This document shows positions 56,401 through 62,673 of a stretch of 64,000 nt of DNA, in pieces. The DNA is from Deltaproteobacteria bacterium HGW-Deltaproteobacteria-13 (lineage in GTDB: Bacteria > Desulfobacterota > Syntrophia > Syntrophales > Smithellaceae). The notes beneath the pieces were generated by a model. It saw only the letters and a list, made by a program, of their open reading frames with translations. It had not been told where the DNA came from and made no database searches. Both the position numbers and the translations under genes were made by a program. The stretch's first letter is position 1, and each line of letters opens with the position of its first letter. The DNA lies in assembly GCA_002840555.1 (NCBI GenBank), contig PHBJ01000005.1, positions 95,634-159,633 of the forward strand, read 5' to 3'.

Positions 56401-56567
56401 CGCCCCGCCCATTCCGTGTAAATGATGACCTGTGTGTCGCTCAAATCGGGCAGGGCGTCGAGCGGTTGATGTTTTATTGTCCAGATACCCCAGGCAATAG
56501 CAAAAAACAAAACAAGGAACACGAGAAATTTATTGCGGGCACTGAATTCGATGATTTTAGCGATCAT
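53403..56567 (-). CDS. cusA: CusA/CzcA-type heavy-metal RND efflux pump
   Basis: 1054 residues. The N-terminus ([56 protein letters not shown]) follows CusA closely. Helix 4 carries [23 protein letters not shown] with the HME-type acidic residues. Exports Cu(I)/Ag(I), possibly other metals, from periplasm or cytoplasm across the outer membrane with CusB and CusC. Two repeats fill the 309-base gap from the adaptor gene. The specific metal is inferred. Confidence 0.92.
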   Translation of the reverse strand: [1054 protein letters not shown]

Positions 56568-56597
56568 GATAATACTCTCTTACACAATCTAGAAAAA

Positions 56598-56713
56598 TCC
56601 CCCGCCCCTTGCGGGAGGGGATTGAGGGGAGGGGTATAGCCCTTATTTTCTTCGCAAGCCGACATAAATCGGTCTTCACCCTCACCCTACCCCTCTCCCC
56701 TCAAGGGAGAGGG
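56598..56713. repeat. G+C-rich palindromic intergenic repeat
   Basis: Contains CCCTCTCCC (56691-56699) and GGGAGAGGG (56705-56713), a perfect 9-bp stem, plus related G/C-rich tracts (GGGAGGGG, GGGGAGGGG) 60-90 bases to the left that could pair with it. Located between the adaptor and pump genes of the Cus operon. Such elements are usually dispersed repeats. Confidence 0.6.
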
Positions 56714-56751
56714 AATAAAAATAATTTCTTTCATTATTACTCCTAAGTCAT

Positions 56752-56874
56752 AGCGGCTTCATAAAAAGCTCCAGAGGCAAGGCGCGCAAGGCCTGGATCG
56801 TGAGGCGTACTTTTGGTACGTTGAACGACACAGGCTGCAGCGCAACGCCGCATATGGACTTTTTATGAAGTCGC
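56752..56874. repeat. Dispersed palindromic repeat element, copy 2
   Basis: Outer arms GCGGCTTCATAAAAAGCTCC and (56856-56874) its near complement; core GAGGCGTACTTTTGGTACGTTGA. Shares GAGGCGTA-n-TACGTTGA with copy 1 and CAAGGCGCGC with copies 3 and 4. Ends two bases from the stop of the adaptor gene. Confidence 0.75.
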
Positions 56875-56876
56875 AT

Positions 56877-58106
56877 CTATTTCGAAGGCAGGGGTTTGAT
56901 CCCCTTCAACTGTGCCTCCGAATCAACCAGGAAATTAGCCGCTGCCACAACTTTTTCTCCGCTTTTCAAACCACGAAGGACTTCGACATATCCTTCCGTC
57001 CTGATGCCTGTTTTGATTTCGCGCGGCTCAAACGCATCATTACCGAGATCAACATAGACGACCATCGCCTTACCGGTATCGATCATAGCGGATTCCGGGA
57101 TCACCAGTTTGCGGCCCAGATTGATTTTAATCTCCACATTGGTAAACATCTGCGGTTTTAATTGACGGTGGCTATTGGCTAGTTTCAGGCGGACTTTAGC
57201 CGTGCGCGTCTGAGCGTTGATGTCAGGATAAATGTAATCGATTTGCGACATCAGCTCCACACCGGGAAGATAGGCCAGTGTGATCGCCGCCTGATTTCCG
57301 ACTTTGATCAGCGGCAATTCATATTCATAAATATCGGCGATAACCCAGAGACCGGAGAGATCGGCTATGTCAAACATCTTTTCACCCGGCATCACCTTCA
57401 TTCCGGCAACCACCATTTTTTGCATGACATAACCGCTGACAGGCGCATACAGCGTCAGCGTCCGTATCGGTTTTCCCGTTTCTTCAATTTGCTTGATTTG
57501 GACCTCCGAGACATCCCACCAACGCAGTCGCTGGCGCGCCGCATCCAGCGTGGCTGCGGCATCCTGGGCCAGCATTTTATTTAATTCGGATGCTGTGGTC
57601 TTATCCGCGCCTGTATCGTTTGCGGCCGCATCCCTGCTCCACTTCAGAGCCGTTAAAAATTCCTGCTGTGTCGCCACAAGTTCCGGGCTGTAAATTTCGG
57701 CGAGTTTCGCGCCTTTGGTGACATAACTGCCTGTCGTGTCCACATAGAGCTTTTCAATCCATCCCTCGACTTTCGCGTTAACGGTCGCCTGTCGGCTTTC
57801 ATCAACTTCAATTCTGCCCACTGTACGGATCACTTTCTTCATCGGCATGAATGCCGCTTTTACCGTTTTCACGCCGATTAATTTTTGTTGATCTGATGAA
57901 ATTTCCACCTGCGGCACATCCTGATCGGATTCAACGACCGGTTCTTTGGGTTGAGACGCGGAGGGTTTTACTTTACCGGCCGCACCGGCCTTGCCGGAAT
58001 GCTGCGAATGATCCTGAGCCGCAACCGGCGCAGCGATGATCAGCGCCAAACAGCCCACGATAAAAAGGCTCGGTAATTTCGTCAGATGGACGCCTATCCT
58101 TTTCAT
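56877..58106 (-). CDS. cusB: CusB-type RND periplasmic adaptor
   Basis: 409 residues with a signal peptide (ALIIAAPVAAQDH) and a His-containing N-terminal segment (DHSQHSGKAG). The adaptor core has GRIEVDESRQATVNAKVEGWIEKLYVDTTGSYVTKGAKLAEIYSPELVATQQEFLTAL, as in CusB, and a C-terminal membrane-proximal domain. Links CusA to the channel. Starts inside the cusC stop (ATGA overlap). The N-terminal Met-binding triad of E. coli CusB is not evident. Confidence 0.9.
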   Translation of the reverse strand: MKRIGVHLTKLPSLFIVGCLALIIAAPVAAQDHSQHSGKAGAAGKVKPSASQPKEPVVESDQDVPQVEISSDQQKLIGVKTVKAAFMPMKKVIRTVGRIEVDESRQATVNAKVEGWIEKLYVDTTGSYVTKGAKLAEIYSPELVATQQEFLTALKWSRDAAANDTGADKTTASELNKMLAQDAAATLDAARQRLRWWDVSEVQIKQIEETGKPIRTLTLYAPVSGYVMQKMVVAGMKVMPGEKMFDIADLSGLWVIADIYEYELPLIKVGNQAAITLAYLPGVELMSQIDYIYPDINAQTRTAKVRLKLANSHRQLKPQMFTNVEIKINLGRKLVIPESAMIDTGKAMVVYVDLGNDAFEPREIKTGIRTEGYVEVLRGLKSGEKVVAAANFLVDSEAQLKGIKPLPSK

Positions 58107-59377
58107 TTCTTTTCCCCTCCATCTCTCAGTCCGGTCGCAATAGCGTGCAACCGGGCAATAGCTTTTTCTCTTTCCACCCGCTGGCCCCAGTATAAGGACT
58201 CGTAATCCAGCAAGGTCTTTAAACGGGAGATAATATTTACGGCCTCTCCGCTTCCCGTGGAATAACCCGTCAACGCCTGTTCAATATCCTGTCTGCTTTT
58301 GAGAAGAAGCCCTTTTTGATAGATGTCCATCAACTTTTCCGACGAGCGCAGCATGGAATAGTTATCACGCAGCGCCGCTTCAATCATCAATCGGGTTGCA
58401 TCCAGTTCCTGATTGGCCTGACTAATATTTGCCTTTGCTTCCATCACGGCCGGTTTTTGTTTCGATTGAAAATAAACAGGGATGTTAATGGTTACCGTGG
58501 CGGCCCACATATCGGGAAAATCACGCGCCCGGTTGTAATAGGTGCCGCCGAGCGCGAAATCGGGATAATATTCCTTTTGCGCCATCGCCAATCTGGTGTT
58601 GGCGGCCTCAATCATCTTATTGCGCGATTTTAATTCCGGAGAATGCTGCATCGCCATATCAACGGCCGCGTTTATATCCATTGAGAATGGCTGATACACG
58701 GGTTCTAAAGGCTTCGGCAACGCGGATCCTCTATGCCGGCCGATTGCGGCCGAAAGCATGGCTTCCAGAGACAGGATTTTCTGCTTCAGCATTTCTTCTT
58801 TTTCCAGCAGCATGTATTTTTCTGTTTGCGCCATAATAACATCCTGCTGCATGGCTTTTCCGGCGGCATATCGCTCCAGAGTCAATCCCTCAATGCGGAC
58901 AATCAATTCCCGTTTATCTTTCAATAGATCAATATTTTTGTGGGCAAGAAAAATGTCAAAATAGAGTTCCTTAACCCTGGCAACTGTTTTTAATTTCAAC
59001 AGTTCATGCATGGCCTCCAGACTTTCGGCGTCACGTTCGGTCATTTCTTCCTTGAGTCTTCGTTTGCCGGGAAAAAGAAACTGCTGCGTTGCCGAAAACA
59101 TCCACTGGGAGCCCTGCATCTCGCCATAAGTATAACGATCAAAGCCCTCATTTTGATAACCGGCCATGAGCATGGGATCGGGTAAGCTGCCGGCCTGAGG
59201 AATTCTTAAGCGGGCAGCCTCGATCCTGGCCTCGGAGGCTTTTATTTCAGGACTGTTTTTCAGCGCTTCATCGATCAAGCCATCCAGCACCGGATCACTG
59301 TGAACCGGCGCCGCGGCAATCAGAAAAACGCCAAAAAACAAAAAGAATAATTTGAATATTCTACTTGATATCGACAT
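58103..59377 (-). CDS. cusC: CusC/TolC-like outer-membrane channel
   Basis: 424 residues with a signal sequence and two OEP repeats of long helices (IDEALKNSPEIKASEARIEAARLRIPQAGSLPDP and VDMAMQHSPELKSRNKMIEAANTRLAMAQKEYYPDFALGG). The outer-membrane partner of the CusA/CusB proteins. Its start overlaps the end of the YtkA-like gene by 17 bases. Confidence 0.9.
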   Translation of the reverse strand: MSISSRIFKLFFLFFGVFLIAAAPVHSDPVLDGLIDEALKNSPEIKASEARIEAARLRIPQAGSLPDPMLMAGYQNEGFDRYTYGEMQGSQWMFSATQQFLFPGKRRLKEEMTERDAESLEAMHELLKLKTVARVKELYFDIFLAHKNIDLLKDKRELIVRIEGLTLERYAAGKAMQQDVIMAQTEKYMLLEKEEMLKQKILSLEAMLSAAIGRHRGSALPKPLEPVYQPFSMDINAAVDMAMQHSPELKSRNKMIEAANTRLAMAQKEYYPDFALGGTYYNRARDFPDMWAATVTINIPVYFQSKQKPAVMEAKANISQANQELDATRLMIEAALRDNYSMLRSSEKLMDIYQKGLLLKSRQDIEQALTGYSTGSGEAVNIISRLKTLLDYESLYWGQRVEREKAIARLHAIATGLRDGGEKK

Positions 59378-59756
59378 TTAATTTTACCGCTTGAGTTTTA
59401 CCGCCACGGTTAATTTTAATGTTTACAGACCAGGGACCGGCCATGGAAAAATTAAGGTTTGCCAGATAATGACCGCCTTTCAGACTTGCCTTTGCCTTAT
59501 AATTCATCGCGCCCATGCCCGGCATCGGGGGCATTGTGTAATCAATGGAAACCGCCGCATCGGTGACATCTTTTCCCGCCGCATCTTTAATGGCAATATC
59601 CATCTTGTTGATTCCGGTCACGGGAGGATTCTTATCAATTTTGACAATAACAGCCAGGTTTCCGGCTTTCTTCGTGATTTCATAATCTTTTGCCTGAGCC
59701 ATTCCGATATTAAACGCGAAAACCATCGCCAACACGATTAAAATTATTTTCTTCAT
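59361..59756 (-). CDS. YtkA-like exported protein at head of the Cus operon
   Basis: 131 residues from the ATG at 59756 (GGGAGGG site). Signal peptide ending GMAQAKDY, then a single beta-sandwich of the YtkA type with VDYTMPPMPGMGAM-like MPPMPGMG, a Met-rich loop suited to copper binding. Such proteins often precede CusCBA genes. It probably binds periplasmic copper and is translationally coupled to the channel gene. Metal binding is inferred. Confidence 0.83.
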   Translation of the reverse strand: MKKIILIVLAMVFAFNIGMAQAKDYEITKKAGNLAVIVKIDKNPPVTGINKMDIAIKDAAGKDVTDAAVSIDYTMPPMPGMGAMNYKAKASLKGGHYLANLNFSMAGPWSVNIKINRGGKTQAVKLNVDIK

Positions 59757-59929
59757 TTTTCCCTCCCTTTTAATATTTAATTTTTCCCTTTTAATATAAT
59801 CATTCATTGCGGCATGAAAAGGCTGATTGTGTAAAAATATTAACCTTGACCATTTCTAATTGCTAGTTATTTAATAGTAATTACTCTGCCGTGTTTGTCA
59901 AGATGATTTTCCTCGGCGTAAGATATTTA

Positions 59930-60097
59930 TTATAAGGAGTATTCAAGGGATTTATTATTGAATATACGAGGAGAGTCATTCGACCCGCCGTCGTCAACAA
60001 GGATTAGTTCTTCAACAAATTTTTGCCGGCAATACGAATCAAGAACCTGAGAGAGGGTGTATCCGCGCTTGAACGTAGGAATGACAATGTTGATCAT
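59930..60097 (-). pseudogene. Truncated glycosyltransferase family 2 remnant
   Basis: 55 codons starting MINIVIPTFKRGYTLSQVL and reaching LILVDDGGSND, the first nucleotide-sugar motif of GT2 enzymes, after which the frame ends at TAA. Real GT2 enzymes have at least 230 residues, so this is a 5' fragment left by deletion, beside repeat copy 3. The rest of the gap (59757-59929) shows nothing. Confidence 0.7.
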
Positions 60098-60114
60098 GAG
60101 ATTATGAATAACCT

Positions 60115-60238
60115 GGGCTGTTGAAAACCGTGCATCTGTTGCGTTGCGCTCCGTTCGCGTCGCTGCGACCTACGACAAAGTAGGCCTCACTCCACAATAC
60201 TCGCGCGCCTTGCATCTGAACATTTTTGAACAACCCTG
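60115..60238 (-). repeat. Dispersed palindromic repeat element, copy 3
   Basis: Read on the minus strand it starts GGGTTGTTCAAAAATG and contains ATGCAAGGCGCGCGAGTAT and GTGAGGCCTAC-n-GTAGGTCGCAGCGACGC, almost the same as copy 4 on the plus strand at 62591. Imperfect outer arms (GGGCTGTTGAAAA/TTTTTGAACAACCC). Confidence 0.8.
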
Positions 60239-60294
60239 CTGCTTCTCATTTCCTGTTCGCATTTAGTCTCTTTTATTTATTCTCATAATAATTT

Positions 60295-60759
60295 TTAATC
60301 ATACTTTTTTAGTCTTATCAATGTATCATGCATTTCGCGGCTTTGTTCGATAATTTTATCACATGCCTCAATTTTCTTGTTTTCATCCGGTAATGTATTT
60401 AGATAATCGAAAAAAACATCTATAATCCCATTCAGACTTTCTATCGGTTTATAATCCCCAGTTTTATATCGATTTACTATTCTTTTAACCTCGTCACTCA
60501 ACCCTTCATATGAAACTATGTCCTCAACCATTTTTTTATTCTGGGATAACCATAGGTTGACTTTTTTTCTTAGGTCTTCTTCGTATTTTTTCTCTCTTTC
60601 GATTATTTTTTCCTCTGTTTGTTTGAGGAATATTTTAAGCTCTTCTGGCAAAAGTGATTGATTTGTTAATTTACAAAAATAATCATTAAACTCCTCTGAA
60701 GAGAGATAACACCTCATTCTTCTTAATGCTCTAGCTTCAGGACTATTAGGATTTTCCAT
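60295..60759 (-). CDS. Hypothetical helical protein in A+T-rich island
   Basis: 154 residues, no family recognised. Mostly charged and helical, with a likely coiled coil (about 42-78, EELKIFLKQTEEKIIEREKK and on). Starts MENPNSPEARALRRMRCYLSSEEF; no signal or membrane segment. Base and codon use are much richer in A and T than neighbours at 53-59 kb and 62.6 kb onward, suggesting acquisition. The ribosome site is weak. Confidence 0.65.
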   Translation of the reverse strand: MENPNSPEARALRRMRCYLSSEEFNDYFCKLTNQSLLPEELKIFLKQTEEKIIEREKKYEEDLRKKVNLWLSQNKKMVEDIVSYEGLSDEVKRIVNRYKTGDYKPIESLNGIIDVFFDYLNTLPDENKKIEACDKIIEQSREMHDTLIRLKKYD

Positions 60760-60851
60760 AAATAACTGCCTTTCTTTTTTATTCTTACTTTTTCTTCTGT
60801 GACTATACTTTCTATGTCTTCATTTATAATTCTTAGCGACTATCTTTTCTT

Positions 60852-61397
60852 TTACGATATCTTTTTATCGCCAGTTCTTCCTATATAGCACTTCTCACAA
60901 GTCATCAGATTTAAATAAACATCACATCCATTCTCATTTCCCACGTACTTAAGGTTTTTATCTTCTTGACCAGAAGGAACGAAGCCGTATTGATTACTCA
61001 ATGAACTTTCAAAAAACCAGTCGTCTGGCGTGTATAGATCTTTGGTATCATCCCCTACTGTCTGGCAAGCAGTTACTCTCTTCTTTTGGTCATTATCAAT
61101 AGAAAAATAGAAGATTTCCAACCAATTACATTTTACGCACAATCCTCGAATCTGATCAACTACAACTATATCTATCGCATATCCATTTTCCATATGTTGA
61201 AAACCATAACCTTCAAGTTGTGTGATATATTCTCCCACATCGAGCGGCGTCATAAACCCTACCCTAGCAATATAGTCATCCTCACAGAGTGTCTTATTAG
61301 GGACATCCTCGACAAATCCATCCCATCCTCCAGGATATTTTTTATCAATAGCGTCTCGTTTAATTATTACCGATATCCCCTCAACTAAAAGTGGCAT
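60852..61397 (-). CDS. Hypothetical protein in A+T-rich island
   Basis: 181 residues, soluble. The first 100 residues (PLLVEGISVIIKRDAIDKKY, GGWDGFVEDVPNKTLCEDD, RVGFMTPLDVGEYITQLE) look like a conserved bacterial family I cannot name. Cys pairs near the end (CVKC; NLMTCEKCYIGR) could bind zinc. Same strand as its neighbours; probably one transcript with 60295. A+T-rich codon use. Confidence 0.65.
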   Translation of the reverse strand: MPLLVEGISVIIKRDAIDKKYPGGWDGFVEDVPNKTLCEDDYIARVGFMTPLDVGEYITQLEGYGFQHMENGYAIDIVVVDQIRGLCVKCNWLEIFYFSIDNDQKKRVTACQTVGDDTKDLYTPDDWFFESSLSNQYGFVPSGQEDKNLKYVGNENGCDVYLNLMTCEKCYIGRTGDKKIS

Positions 61398-61450
61398 GAC
61401 ACAACACCTTGATATTCATTTAACGCCGTCGTTTATTTATGTGTTTTAAG

Positions 61451-62251
61451 TTATTTTATAAATAATGTATTTATTTCTTCATCATTAAAATTAAAATCTG
61501 TTTTGAATCGTTTAATTAGTTCAGCATTATAAATATCTATCGGAAAAATCACTTTTAACAATGGTTTTAAAGGAATAGTGATATCTGTCAAAAGTTGCTT
61601 TTTTATAACCTTTAAATAGTTAGCTCCGTATACAAAAGGTGAACTAGATGATGCTCTTTTCCAAATTACCCCGTTTCTTAAATCACATTTGTTCTGAATT
61701 TTTTCATCATTTTCAGGATGATACTTACATTCAGATATTGCATTGCAGTTTTCTTTAATGTCTTTGCCACCCCAGCACCCAAATTTTCTTGTCTGTCTAA
61801 AATGCTCTATAGTGCGTTGACAACTTATGAAACCGTTTTTCTCGCCAGTATAGGATGTTTTCATCCAAGGATTCCTAAATGACCCATCAGACAATTGCAA
61901 ATTTGCTATTTTCATAAAAGCTACGATATCGGATGTTTTATAGTTTCCTTTTGTATTATTATATTTATCCATTAAAAAAGTAAGAAATGCAGGATGCGTC
62001 TTTAATGAGGCAAATCTAAGTTCATTAATATTATTAACCATGGATGAACTTAGTTGAGGTTTTAATAAAGTATCATTATATTCTTTTTGGGGTATCTTGT
62101 TGTTCACAATTCTTGTCTGGCAATTGGTGCTTTTTGCTTGCGGCAAATTCAGCAATCGACGAATTACCATGTTAGGATTTATTTCTTTGAAAGGTATTGC
62201 TATTTGCCCTAATTTTTCAACTACATCATCATCTATTTCAATTTTTACCAT
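61451..62251 (-). CDS. Unknown protein with ribbon-helix-helix-like N-terminus
   Basis: 266 residues from the ATG at 62251 with a strong AAGGAGG site. Residues 1-40 (VKIEIDDDVVEKLGQIAIPF, NPNMVIRRLLNL) resemble the short strand plus two helices of RHH DNA-binding or SeqA-N-like domains seen at the start of some restriction- or phage-related proteins. The middle holds a possible zinc site (CWGG, C, C-K-Y-H, C between about 160 and 195). C-terminal half helical. Very A+T-rich. Repeated TACTGTA sites just upstream suggest autoregulation. Function unknown. Confidence 0.6.
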   Translation of the reverse strand: MVKIEIDDDVVEKLGQIAIPFKEINPNMVIRRLLNLPQAKSTNCQTRIVNNKIPQKEYNDTLLKPQLSSSMVNNINELRFASLKTHPAFLTFLMDKYNNTKGNYKTSDIVAFMKIANLQLSDGSFRNPWMKTSYTGEKNGFISCQRTIEHFRQTRKFGCWGGKDIKENCNAISECKYHPENDEKIQNKCDLRNGVIWKRASSSSPFVYGANYLKVIKKQLLTDITIPLKPLLKVIFPIDIYNAELIKRFKTDFNFNDEEINTLFIK

Positions 62252-62590
62252 ACTAAACCTCCTTTTTCTTATCTTCAGATTTCTCATTACTGTATTTTAC
62301 TGTACAGTACAATATATTTACTGTAAAGTCAAGTGGTGATTTAGTGGAATGATTTTATAAATTCTTTAATGAGGTTAGACGATACTAAACTAATAATTAA
62401 TGATTGATTTTAAATGATAATTTAACAATAAGCCAAGATCACTTAAAATTAAAATATTTTGTCATGGCTTGTAAAAAGTGCTCATGCATAAATATTTAAT
62501 CTTTACAGTTGAATACTTTTGGGGAAACAGCGAACTATTTTTTTAAGATTTCTTCATATTCCCAGTCGATGATGAGAATGACAACTTTTA
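62252..62590. other. A+T-rich intergenic region with TACTGTA repeats
   Basis: TACTGTA occurs at 62288, 62298 and 62319 (spacings 10 and 21 bases). Two sites form palindromes, TACTGTACAGTA (62298-62309) and TTTACTGTAAA (62317-62327). They lie 35-75 bases upstream of the 62251 start, where promoter elements should be. The remainder (62330-62590) shows no gene. Confidence 0.55.
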
Positions 62591-62673
62591 GGGGCTGTTC
62601 AAAAATGCTTAGATGCAAGGCGCGCGAGTATCGCGGAGTGAGGCCTACTTTTTCGTAGGTCGCAGCGACGCCC
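62591..62673 (+). repeat. Dispersed palindromic repeat element, copy 4, overlapping a gene end
   Basis: GGGGCTGTTCAAAAATG, ATGCAAGGCGCGCGAGTAT and GTGAGGCCTACTTTTTCGTAGGTCGCAGCGACGC match copy 3 nearly base for base but lack the far arm. Its right part supplies the last codons and stop of the NtrC-family gene. Oriented opposite to copy 3, with the A+T-rich island between them. Confidence 0.8.

Noticed and set aside
55320-56639. A 439-codon plus-strand frame antisense to cusA
   Set aside because: Composition is the mirror of the real gene (rich in His, Asp, Gly without motifs); cusA is unambiguous on the other strand.
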